Source: Bifidobacterium catenulatum subsp. kashiwanohense JCM 15439 = DSM 21854
GTDB lineage: Bacteria > Actinomycetota > Actinomycetes > Actinomycetales > Bifidobacteriaceae
Direction: 5' to 3'
DNA length: 64,000 nucleotides
NCBI RefSeq assembly: GCF_001042615.1
Contig: NZ_AP012327.1
Coordinates: 558,001 to 622,000 of the forward strand
Position 1 is the first letter of the stretch, and the number at the start of each line of letters is the position of its first letter. A program made the position numbers and the translations under genes. Of this stretch, positions 56,925-64,000 are shown one piece after another. Below the pieces are notes generated by a model, which had not been told where the DNA came from, made no database searches, and saw only the letters and a list, made by a program, of their open reading frames with translations.

Positions 56925-58580
56925 ATGTCGCAATCTTCAGGTGCGTACGGCGAAGCCGACGCAACCGAACAGAAGAACGAATCGAAGGGACAGCCGCACA
57001 ACACGGCCAGCACCGACACCACGCTGAACGCACGGGCCAAATCACCAAAAACGCAAGGCCCGAAGAAGTGGGCCTATGTGCTTGTCGCCGTCATTGCGGT
57101 CATCGCCATCATCATTGGTGTTAACGTTTTCCGAAACCATAGTGAATCCAACAACGCGAACGGAACATCGGCCAAAGCCGACACCGTTACTGTGGGTCTG
57201 AAACTTTCCCCGGTCAGCCTTGACATTCGCCAACAGTCCGGAGCCGCGCTCGAACAGATCCTCGACGGCAACGTCTACGAGGGACTGGTGTCGCGCGATT
57301 CGAACAATAAGGTCCAGCCAAACATCGCCAAATCCTGGGACATTTCCAAAGACGGTAAGACCTATACGTTCCATCTCAATGACAAGATGAACTTCTCCAA
57401 CGGCCACAAGCTTGATTCGGCCGACGTGGTGTGGTCCATCAACCAGCTTATCGAGAAACAGTATCTGGATTCCGACGCCATCGAAAGCGTCAGCAAGGTC
57501 GAGGCGGTCGACGCCGACACCGTGAAGATGACCCTTTCCGAACCGGATTCGAACCTGCTGTGGAACCTCACCGGACGTCCGGGACTGGTGTTTGACAAGG
57601 ACGCCAAGTACGACGCGAAGACCCAGGCCGTTGGTTCCGGACCGTACACCGTCGAATCCTTCGACCCGGGCAACAAGATCGTGCTCAAGGCCAATGCGAA
57701 GTACTGGGGCACCGCGCACAAGGCGCAGACCAACAAGGTGGTCGTCCGCTTCTTCTCCGACGACAACGCCGCAGTTAACGCGCTCAAGAGCGGTGACGTG
57801 GATGTACTCTCGCCGGTGAACGCCACGCTCGCCAAGGGGCTTGACAAGTCGAAGTATCAGGTCTCCGCGGCATCCGGAAGCGACAAGTTCGTGCTCGCCT
57901 TCAACTGCACCAATCCGAAGCTGGAAGACAAGCGCGTGCGCCAGGCGATCCGCTACGCCATCAATCACAAGGAGATCATCGCGTCCCGCGGCAACGTCGA
58001 CCAGACGCTCGGCGGTCCGATCCCATCCGTCGATCCTGGCTACGAGGACCTGACCGGCTTGTACCCGTACAATCCATCCAAGGCCAAGAAATTGCTGGGC
58101 GAAGCCGGATACTCCGCCGACAAGCCGCTGAAGCTCACCCTCACCTATGCCAACACGTATGGTCCCGAACTCGGCAACCAGCTTAAGAGCCAGCTCGCCA
58201 AGGTCGGCATCAACCTGAACATCAATTATGTGGAATTCTCCACTTGGCTGCAGGACGTGCACGCCAATGGCGACTATGAGCTTTCCTTGGTGGACCACGC
58301 GGAAAGCCACGATTTCTATTCGTGGACGAACCCGGAATACTACTTCCACTACAACAGCAAGAAGGTTCAGGAACTGTACGCCAAGTCGCTGGCCTCCACT
58401 GATTCCGCGACCAGCGAGAAGTACCTCAAGCAGGCGGCGCGTACCGTCAGCGAGGACGCTCCCGCGGATTGGCTGTTCGGATACCGTGTGACGGTCGCCC
58501 GCGACAAGAATCTTCACGGATTCCCGGGCAAGCTTACGCAGATCCTGTTGCCGCTATGGCAGGTCTACAAGACCAAGTAA
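56925..58580 (+). CDS. Oligopeptide/dipeptide ABC transporter binding protein, N-terminally membrane-anchored
   Basis: 551 residues. Family 5 solute-binding domain (DTVTVGLKLSPVSLDIR, YEGLVSRDSNNKVQPNIAKSW, LVFDKDAKYDAKTQAVGSGPY, LTYANTYGPELGNQLKSQL). Unusual N-terminus: about 45 hydrophilic residues, then one hydrophobic segment (WAYVLVAVIAVIAIIIGVNVF, about 46-66), then the linker, with no lipobox cysteine. It is therefore probably held by an uncleaved signal anchor, not as a lipoprotein. First gene of five that form a complete importer. Ligand peptides not deducible; nickel/opine binders are related. Confidence 0.9.
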   Translation: MSQSSGAYGEADATEQKNESKGQPHNTASTDTTLNARAKSPKTQGPKKWAYVLVAVIAVIAIIIGVNVFRNHSESNNANGTSAKADTVTVGLKLSPVSLDIRQQSGAALEQILDGNVYEGLVSRDSNNKVQPNIAKSWDISKDGKTYTFHLNDKMNFSNGHKLDSADVVWSINQLIEKQYLDSDAIESVSKVEAVDADTVKMTLSEPDSNLLWNLTGRPGLVFDKDAKYDAKTQAVGSGPYTVESFDPGNKIVLKANAKYWGTAHKAQTNKVVVRFFSDDNAAVNALKSGDVDVLSPVNATLAKGLDKSKYQVSAASGSDKFVLAFNCTNPKLEDKRVRQAIRYAINHKEIIASRGNVDQTLGGPIPSVDPGYEDLTGLYPYNPSKAKKLLGEAGYSADKPLKLTLTYANTYGPELGNQLKSQLAKVGINLNINYVEFSTWLQDVHANGDYELSLVDHAESHDFYSWTNPEYYFHYNSKKVQELYAKSLASTDSATSEKYLKQAARTVSEDAPADWLFGYRVTVARDKNLHGFPGKLTQILLPLWQVYKTK

Positions 58581-58590
58581 GTTACCGGTA

Positions 58591-59571
58591 ATGAAATTCA
58601 TCATCCAACGGCTGGGGCTGTTCATCGCGGCCCTGGCCGGTCTTTCTCTTTTGGTGTTTCTCGCACTGCGTATCCTTCCCGGCGACGTTGCCGCGGTGAT
58701 TGCGGGAACGAAGGCGACACCCGAACGCGTCGCCGCGTTGCGCTCGCAGCTCGGACTTGACCGTTCTTATCCGGCACAATACGCGGATTGGATACTTGAT
58801 CTGCTGCACGGCGATTTCGGAACATCCGTGATCAGTGGGCGTTCCGTCGCGTCCCAAGTGACGGAACGTGTCGGTATCACCTTTCCTCTGATCGTTATGA
58901 GCCTGGCTATCGCACTGGTCATAGGGCTTCCGCTGGGATGCGCTGCCGTGCTGACCCGCAATCCGCATCTGCGTGGCTTGTTCCATGTGGTCGCCATCGT
59001 CGCGGGCGCCATCCCCGCGTTGTGGGGCGGACTGCTGCTGATTCTGCTGTTCGCTCGCGGCAGCGGATTGTTCGGATTGTTCCCATCTCAAGGTTTCCCT
59101 GATGAGGGATGGTCGGATCCGTCATCCGCATTGTCTTCTCTTGTATTGCCGTCAGTTGCTACCGGTATCACTGCGGGGGCGTCGGTAATGCGGTACACGC
59201 GTGCGGCGGTCGGCGACATGGCCTCGTCGCAGGCGGTCGATATGGCAATGGCATGCGGCATGACCCGCAAGCAGGCGATATTGAAGGTCGCCTTGCGTCT
59301 TGCCACGCCGCAGCTCGTATCGGTGATCGGCCTGACCTTCGCGCATATGGTCACCGGCGTGATGGTGGTGGAGAACCTGTTCGCGCTTCCCGGACTTGGT
59401 GCCATGCTCGTCACCGATGTGGGCAACCGCGACCTTACCTCCGTGCAAAGCGAGCTGTTCCTGCTTGCGGCGTTGTTCCTGTTGCTGGGGTTTGCGGTCG
59501 ATTTGGCACACCGCGCGTTGGATCCACGTCTCAAAAGTGCGGGCGTCGGCTCACAGGAGGTGTCCGCATGA
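58591..59571 (+). CDS. Peptide ABC transporter permease (DppB type)
   Basis: 326 residues: N-terminal MKFIIQRLGLFIAALAGLSL, extracellular LGLDRSYPAQYADWILDLLHGDFGTS, and the cytoplasmic loop DMAMACGMTRKQAILKVALRLATP that binds the ATPases. Six membrane segments. Follows the binding protein by 10 bases and overlaps the next permease (ATGA). Confidence 0.94.
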   Translation: MKFIIQRLGLFIAALAGLSLLVFLALRILPGDVAAVIAGTKATPERVAALRSQLGLDRSYPAQYADWILDLLHGDFGTSVISGRSVASQVTERVGITFPLIVMSLAIALVIGLPLGCAAVLTRNPHLRGLFHVVAIVAGAIPALWGGLLLILLFARGSGLFGLFPSQGFPDEGWSDPSSALSSLVLPSVATGITAGASVMRYTRAAVGDMASSQAVDMAMACGMTRKQAILKVALRLATPQLVSVIGLTFAHMVTGVMVVENLFALPGLGAMLVTDVGNRDLTSVQSELFLLAALFLLLGFAVDLAHRALDPRLKSAGVGSQEVSA

Positions 59572-60512
59572 CCGATTCGAACAATCGAAACACATCGCCC
59601 AAACCCGTGTCATGCGCGACGGTTCCGGACGGAGCCAAGCGCACGGCAGCAGGGTCGTCGGCAGTGAAGACGGTCATCGCATCCATCTGGCATACCGGCG
59701 GTGGCAAATACGCGATGATCGTCATCGGACTATGGGTCGCGGTATCGGCCATATCGCTGTTCTGGACGCCGTACCGTCTCTTGGATACCGATGGCTACCA
59801 TGTCTGGGCGTCACCATCCGGTTCCCATCCGCTGGGTACGGACGGTGTCGGTTCTGATGTGCTGAGTTGGCTGATGGCGGGATCTCGTACCAATCTGGCG
59901 ATAGCGTTGCTCACTGTATGCGTCGCCGCTGCGGTCGGTCTGCTGCTCGTCGCAGCCATGGTGTCACGCAACAGTGCATTTGCTTCCACATCGGTGGTCG
60001 TCGTGGACGCGCTGATCTCCCTGCCCACCGTACTGATCGCATTGATTCTCACAGTGCCGTTCGGAGCTTCGGCCGCGGTTATCGTCATCTCCTGCGGATT
60101 CGCATACGGCATGAATCTGGCAAGGATTCTGCGCCCGGCCGCCATGCTTGCGGCGCGCTCGCCATACGTTGAGGCATCATTATGGGCCGGGGCCAGTCCG
60201 ATTCGCGTGTTCTTCACGCATATCCTGCCGAACACCCTGCCTGTGCTCAGCGTGCAGCTTTCCATCAGCGCCGGCACCTCGCTGCTTGCCGAGGCGGGAT
60301 TGACCTACCTTGGCGTGGGCGTCGGTTCGGGCGTTCCCAGTTGGGGACACTCGCTGTCCACGTCGGTCAGATTCATCAGCATCTATCCTATGGCCTTGCT
60401 ATGGCCGGGTCTGGTGGTCACTGTGGTCGTCATCGCGTTGAACCTTTTCGGAGATGCGCTGCGTGACGCCATCGACCCATTGACGAACTCGGCATTGAGG
60501 AACATCTCATGA
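59568..60512 (+). CDS. Peptide ABC transporter permease (DppC type)
   Basis: 314 residues from ATG 59568, which overlaps the dppB stop and has AGGAGG upstream; the frame is open to 59109 but that is the upstream gene's shadow. A hydrophilic N-terminal 40 residues, TM1 (AMIVIGLWVAVSAISLFW), GTDGVGSDVLSWLMAGSRTNL block and cytoplasmic EASLWAGASPIRVFFTHILPNT loop. Partners with DppB. Confidence 0.94.
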   Translation: MTDSNNRNTSPKPVSCATVPDGAKRTAAGSSAVKTVIASIWHTGGGKYAMIVIGLWVAVSAISLFWTPYRLLDTDGYHVWASPSGSHPLGTDGVGSDVLSWLMAGSRTNLAIALLTVCVAAAVGLLLVAAMVSRNSAFASTSVVVVDALISLPTVLIALILTVPFGASAAVIVISCGFAYGMNLARILRPAAMLAARSPYVEASLWAGASPIRVFFTHILPNTLPVLSVQLSISAGTSLLAEAGLTYLGVGVGSGVPSWGHSLSTSVRFISIYPMALLWPGLVVTVVVIALNLFGDALRDAIDPLTNSALRNIS

Positions 60513-61291
60513 GCGTGAATATTCGGAATCTCGATATCTCCATTAACGGCAATCCAATCGTGCATGACGTGCAGTTGACTATTGCGGACGGCGAACGCGT
60601 GGGGCTGATCGGCTCATCCGGCTCCGGCAAGTCGATGATCGCCAAAGCCATGATGGGAATCCTCCCCAGTATGGCGCAGGTACGCGGCGACATCGACTTG
60701 GATGGCACACATGCCGTCGGCGCCACCGATGAGGTCATGGCCAACTTGCGCGGCCGCTCCGTGGGCATGGTGTTCCAGAACCCATCCGTCGCGTTGAATC
60801 CCGTGATGACAGTGGCCCAGCAGGTCGGATTGCCGCTGTACCTCCATTACGACCTGACGCTTGAAGAGCGGGTGGAGCGTGTCAAGGCGATGCTGTCGAA
60901 AGTCGGTCTTGCCGAGGATACGCTGCTCAAATATCCACATGAGCTGTCGGGCGGCCAGCAACAGCGCGTCGGCATCGCCACGGCGTTGATCACCTCGCCG
61001 AGACTGATCATCGCCGACGAGCCGACTACGGCATTGGATTCGATCACACAGCGGCAGATCGTCGATCTGCTGACTTCGCTGGTCGACGATTCCGGCGCGT
61101 CCATGCTGTTCATCACCCATGATTTTTCGGTGCTACGTCGCGCCACCACCCGATGCTACGTTCTATCCGAAGGGCATGTCGTGGAATCCGGCGCGACTTC
61201 CATGCTGCTGGAGCGTCCCACGACGCCCGAAGCCACCAATCTGGTCCGGGCTGCGCGCGAACTTTCGCTCGATGTCGAAGGAGGACGATGA
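60509..61291 (+). CDS. Peptide ABC transporter ATPase (DppD/OppD type)
   Basis: 260 residues. Walker [10 protein letters not shown]-loop [16 protein letters not shown], signature [15 protein letters not shown], Walker [13 protein letters not shown]. The typical C-terminal iron-sulfur/Cys motif of longer OppD proteins is absent; length is short for the family. Overlaps dppC by 4 bases and the next gene by one base. Confidence 0.94.
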   Translation: MSVNIRNLDISINGNPIVHDVQLTIADGERVGLIGSSGSGKSMIAKAMMGILPSMAQVRGDIDLDGTHAVGATDEVMANLRGRSVGMVFQNPSVALNPVMTVAQQVGLPLYLHYDLTLEERVERVKAMLSKVGLAEDTLLKYPHELSGGQQQRVGIATALITSPRLIIADEPTTALDSITQRQIVDLLTSLVDDSGASMLFITHDFSVLRRATTRCYVLSEGHVVESGATSMLLERPTTPEATNLVRAARELSLDVEGGR

Positions 61292-62061
61292 TGGCCGAAC
61301 CGACCATTCTACTCGAAGGACGTGGCATCGACAAGTTCTTCGGCAAAGGCAGGCAGCGCAGACAGGTGCTGTTCGGCGTGGATATTACGGTCTACGCGGG
61401 GGAGTGCCTTGCTGTGATCGGCGGCTCCGGATCGGGAAAGACCACGCTTACGCGTGTGTTGCTCGGTTTAGAAGATGCCGATGCCGGTGACATACGCTAT
61501 CGAGGTGAGGTTCTGCGCAAGCAGACCGCGAAATCGTTGCGTAGCCAGTCCGGACTGGTATTCCAGAATCCATTCGATTCGTTGGATCCGCGATGGCGTG
61601 TCGCAAAATCCGTCATGGAACCGTTGCGATTGCGCCACCACGACTGGTCCCCTGAACAGATTTCGGCGCGTGTGGACGACGCTTTCCTCAGGGTGAGCCT
61701 CGATCCGGCAGCATACCGGAACCGCTTCCCCATGGACCTATCCGGAGGACAGGCACAACGTGCCGCGATCGCCCGCGCCATCGTCGACCATCCGACCGTG
61801 TTGCTTGCCGACGAGCCGATGAGCGCCATCGACGTTGCCGCCCGCGTGCAGATTCTCGAATCGTTCAAGGCGATCCGTGCCGCCGAACCGGAGATGGCGC
61901 TCATCATGGTGTCTCATGATCTGGGTGTTGTCCAACACATAGCCGACCGCATCATGGTGGTCCATGACGGGCATGCCGTCGAAATCGGAACGGCCGCCCA
62001 AGTGCTGGAACGTCCGAAAAACGACTATACGAAACGGTTGGTTGACGCCGCTTCGATGTGA
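61291..62061 (+). CDS. Peptide ABC transporter ATPase (DppF/OppF type)
   Basis: 256 residues from ATG 61291 (GAAGGAGG at 61278-61284; ATG 61288 is an alternative three bases earlier). Walker A GGSGSGKTT, Q-loop LVFQNPFDSLDPRWRV, signature LSGGQAQRAAIARAIV, Walker B VLLADEPMSAID. Last gene of the five-gene importer; a terminator follows. Confidence 0.94.
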   Translation: MAEPTILLEGRGIDKFFGKGRQRRQVLFGVDITVYAGECLAVIGGSGSGKTTLTRVLLGLEDADAGDIRYRGEVLRKQTAKSLRSQSGLVFQNPFDSLDPRWRVAKSVMEPLRLRHHDWSPEQISARVDDAFLRVSLDPAAYRNRFPMDLSGGQAQRAAIARAIVDHPTVLLADEPMSAIDVAARVQILESFKAIRAAEPEMALIMVSHDLGVVQHIADRIMVVHDGHAVEIGTAAQVLERPKNDYTKRLVDAASM

Positions 62062-62072
62062 TGGCCTCCCGC

Positions 62073-62116
62073 AAAAACTCACCCATGTCCGCTATTCGGA
62101 CATGGGTGAGTTTTTG
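62073..62116 (+). terminator. Terminator of the oligopeptide importer
   Basis: AAAAACTCACCCATGTCCG pairs with CGGACATGGGTGAGTTTTT around CTATT: a 19-bp near-perfect stem. Confidence 0.93.
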
Positions 62117-62463
62117 CCACCGGAGGATGTGCTATCGTATGGCTCATGTTCAATTTCTCATGTTGTTGCTGTCGCTGACCAACCGCCCGAGGGGCGCGTG
62201 GTTCATCGAAGCATAACTTGAGACAGGGCATTCTTTCGACATCCGCATTCTATGTGGGATGTCATTTCATCGCACAAGAATCATCCCATAACCAGTGCCT
62301 AACGCGGTTGGTATTACGCGGCATATGCGGATGAACTGCGGTGAAGACACCATCGCAGATCCCGTTTCAAATCATTGCAAGTGATAAACGCGAGCTTCTC
62401 GAAATCAAAAACAACGAAATCATCCATCGGAAGCCAATAAACAATCATTTGCAAGGAAACGCC
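62117..62463 (+). promoter_or_regulatory. cbs leader region with candidate cysteine attenuator
   Basis: A 347-base stretch with no full-size gene. It contains a -10-like TATCGT (62133-62138) placing transcription at about 62146; a 10-codon poly-Cys ORF (62146-62178); ACCAACCGC (62178-62186) exactly complementary to GCGGTTGGT (62304-62312); a hairpin GACATCC/GGATGTC (62238-62263); a CTGCGGTG/CACCATCGCAG hairpin (62336-62358); and CGTTTC (62363-62368), complementary to GAAACG (62456-62461), which overlaps the cbs ribosome site. Together these fit a ribosome-stalling switch; the folding itself is inferred. Confidence 0.65.
62146..62178 (+). CDS. Leaderless poly-cysteine leader peptide (upstream ORF of cbs)
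   Basis: ATG TTC AAT TTC TCA TGT TGT TGC TGT CGC TGA encodes MFNFSCCCCR: four consecutive cysteine codons just before the stop. There is no ribosome site; TATCGT (62133-62138) lies 7 bases before the A of ATG, so the A should be the transcript start. Poly-Cys leaderless upstream ORFs that sense cysteine are known from mycobacteria. Scarce Cys-tRNA would stall ribosomes on these codons, masking the ACCAACCGC segment at the stop codon. The ORF precedes cystathionine beta-synthase, which fits. Too short for homology. Confidence 0.75.
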   Translation: MFNFSCCCCR

Positions 62464-63474
62464 ATGACCATCCACAATTCCCTTTCCGAACTCATCGGCA
62501 ACACTCCGCTCGTCAAACTCAACCACGTGACCGACGGCATCAAAGCCACCATCGCCGTCAAAGTCGAATATTTCAATCCGGGAGGCTCTTCCAAAGACCG
62601 CATCGCGGAACGTATCATTGACGCGGCCGAACGCAGCGCCGAACTTAAGCCGGGTGGTGTGATTGTGGAACCGACCTCCGGCAATACCGGCGTCGGACTT
62701 GCCCTCGTGGCGCAGCAGCGCGGCTACCGCACCATTTTCACCCTGCCGGACAAGGTTTCCGAAGCCAAACGCGCGGTACTCCGCGCATACGGTGCAGAAG
62801 TGGTCGTAACCCCTACCGATGCGGGTCCGGATGATCCGCGCTCCTACTATCAGGTGGCGGAACGCCTCGCCAAAGCAATTCCGGGAGGGTACCGCCCGAA
62901 CCAGTATGGCAATCCGAACGGGCCGGAAAGCCACTACCACACCACCGGTCCGGAAATCTGGGAAGCCAGCGATCATCAGGTCACGCATTTCGTGGCGGGC
63001 ATTGGCACCGGCGGTACCATTTCCGGCACCGGCCGTTACCTGAAAGAAGCTTCCGACGGTAAGGTGCAGGTGGTCGGCGCCGATCCGGAAGGCTCCATCT
63101 ACTCCAATCCGGACGACGTGCACCAGTACAGCATCGAAGGCGTCGGCGAGGATTTCTATCCGAAAGCGTTCGACCGTGAGCTTCCCGACGAAATCGTGCA
63201 GGTCAACGATGCCGAAGCGTTCGAAATGACCCGTCGTTTGGCTGCGGAGGAAGGCCTGCTGGTCGGAGGATCGTCCGGCATGGCCGTTATGGCGGCCCTC
63301 AAATACGCTCGCGAGCATGATTTGGATGAAAACCAGCTGGTAGTGGCGTTGCTGCCCGATTCTGGCCGCAGCTATATGGAAAAGATCTTCAACGACGATT
63401 GGATGCGTGCCAACGGATTCGCCGACGTTGTGGAACGCACGTCCAAGCCAAGTCTTGCGGAGCGGTATCTGTAA
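62464..63474 (+). CDS. Cystathionine beta-synthase without regulatory domain (or cysteine synthase)
   Basis: 336 residues from ATG 62464 (CAAGGA at 62452-62457). PLP-dependent fold II enzyme; Lys44 in NPGGSSKDR is the PLP lysine and SGNTGVG is the substrate loop. YYQVAERLAKAIPGG, PNQYGNPNGPESHY, GADPEGSIYS and GVGEDFYP are features of cystathionine beta-synthases more than of O-acetylserine sulfhydrylases, and the C-terminal CBS-domain pair of human-type enzymes is absent. The next gene is a cystathionine gamma-lyase/synthase, so it probably makes cystathionine from serine and homocysteine. A cysteine synthase annotation is the alternative. Confidence 0.85.
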   Translation: MTIHNSLSELIGNTPLVKLNHVTDGIKATIAVKVEYFNPGGSSKDRIAERIIDAAERSAELKPGGVIVEPTSGNTGVGLALVAQQRGYRTIFTLPDKVSEAKRAVLRAYGAEVVVTPTDAGPDDPRSYYQVAERLAKAIPGGYRPNQYGNPNGPESHYHTTGPEIWEASDHQVTHFVAGIGTGGTISGTGRYLKEASDGKVQVVGADPEGSIYSNPDDVHQYSIEGVGEDFYPKAFDRELPDEIVQVNDAEAFEMTRRLAAEEGLLVGGSSGMAVMAALKYAREHDLDENQLVVALLPDSGRSYMEKIFNDDWMRANGFADVVERTSKPSLAERYL

Positions 63475-63553
63475 ACCGCCGATCAGTTACTTCACGATCA
63501 TGCCCATCATTCGTTCAACCCAAACCATTCGCTATTTTCAAGGAGTTCCCATC

Positions 63554-64000
63554 ATGACCATCTCGACCAACGCCGAAGCCCTGAACGCCACCGCACTCGC
63601 CACCCGCGCCATTCATGCAGGACAGGAGCCCGATCCGACCACCGGAGCCGTGGTCACCCCTATTTATATGACATCCACGTTCAAGCAGGATGGTGTCGGC
63701 GGTCTGCGCAACGGTTATGATTACAGCCGTTCCATCAATCCGACCCGCAATTCCTTCGACGAGCAGCTAGCTGCGGTCGAAGGCGCGAACTACGCGCTGA
63801 GCTTCGCTTCCGGACTGGCCGCCATCGACGTGCTGCTTCGTGCCACGTTGAAACCGGGCGACAATATTCTGCTTGGCAATGACGTGTATGGCGGAACCTA
63901 CCGATTGCTTTCCAAGGTGTTCGTGCCGTGGGGAGTCGGCCTTGACGTGGTGGACGTCACCGATACGGCTGCCGTTTCCGCGGCGCTCAGCCAGAAGCAG
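63554..64000 (+). CDS. Cystathionine gamma-lyase/synthase, 3' end cut by window
   Basis: 149 codons are visible from ATG 63554 (AAGGAG at about 63540) to the window edge with no stop. PLP-dependent Cys/Met metabolism family: ATRAIHAGQEPDPTTGAVVTPIY, YSRSINPTRNSFDEQLAAVEG and the FASGLAAID loop with YGGTYRLL. The PLP lysine lies beyond the window. With the gene before it, it would convert cystathionine to cysteine (lyase) or act in the forward direction (synthase, MetB); members of both types look alike here. Confidence 0.9.
   Translation, partial: MTISTNAEALNATALATRAIHAGQEPDPTTGAVVTPIYMTSTFKQDGVGGLRNGYDYSRSINPTRNSFDEQLAAVEGANYALSFASGLAAIDVLLRATLKPGDNILLGNDVYGGTYRLLSKVFVPWGVGLDVVDVTDTAAVSAALSQKQ

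Noticed and set aside
62139-62216. A 25-codon frame (MAHVQFLMLLLS...) overlapping the poly-Cys ORF
   Set aside because: Its ATG would be upstream of the transcript start implied by the -10 at 62133-62138, and it has no ribosome site or codon signal.

Overview
This window is a contiguous piece of a Bifidobacterium-type chromosome (Actinomycetota). The basis is: moderately high GC codon use, carbohydrate ABC importers next to GH43 and GH42 glycosidases, a ROK-controlled xylulokinase, the actinobacterial blocks rpmE-prfA-prmC and prfB-ftsE-ftsX-CHAP hydrolase-smpB, an M13 PepO-type peptidase and a SmpB/RlmH/DapD housekeeping set. The species cannot be fixed by reading; the xylan-use genes fit the B. 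adolescentis or B. catenulatum groups. No insertion sequence, prophage, integrase, CRISPR array or rRNA was seen. One tRNA (anticodon CAT) is present.

Layout. 1-11.1 kb is a xylo-oligosaccharide region: the 3' end of a sugar-binding protein, two permeases, a GH43 xylosidase, a frameshifted SGNH acetylesterase, the two ends of a deleted carboxylesterase, an O-acetyltransferase behind a LacI-type palindrome, a decayed paralogue of the CHAP hydrolase found 31 kb away, then divergent xylB and its ROK regulator. The deacetylation part has decayed, while transport, hydrolysis and phosphorylation remain intact. 11.1-21 kb holds tRNA, rpmE, prfA and prmC, then a complete branched-chain amino acid importer (livJHMGF) lying between prmC and sua5, then a WecA/TagO-like transferase. 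21-35 kb is housekeeping: guaB, orn, a HAD phosphatase, a PIF1-like helicase, proS, a second-type ssb behind a cluster of DnaA-box-like sites, pepO, map, gltA, dapD, rlmH. 35-41 kb is the division/rescue block prfB-ftsE-ftsX-CHAP-smpB.

41-46.3 kb is a polar amino acid importer with three tandem paralogous binding lipoproteins for one permease and one ATPase. Terminators after the first two binding proteins suggest they are separate units and only the third is operonic with the transporter. 46.5-54.6 kb has glmS, a pseudouridine synthase whose first codons overlap the probable glmS terminator, an SstT-like symporter, a GH42 beta-galactosidase and an orphan sugar-binding lipoprotein. On the minus strand are coaBC and coaX. 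56.9-62.1 kb is a five-gene oligopeptide importer.

The right end (62.1-64 kb) is the most interesting part. A cystathionine beta-synthase and a cystathionine gamma-lyase/synthase (cut by the window end) are preceded by a 10-codon open reading frame with four consecutive cysteine codons. It lies directly after a -10-like element, with no room for a ribosome binding site, and its stop codon abuts a 9-base segment exactly complementary to a segment about 120 bases downstream. This has the architecture of a cysteine-sensing translational attenuator on a leaderless upstream ORF, controlling cysteine synthesis by transsulfuration.
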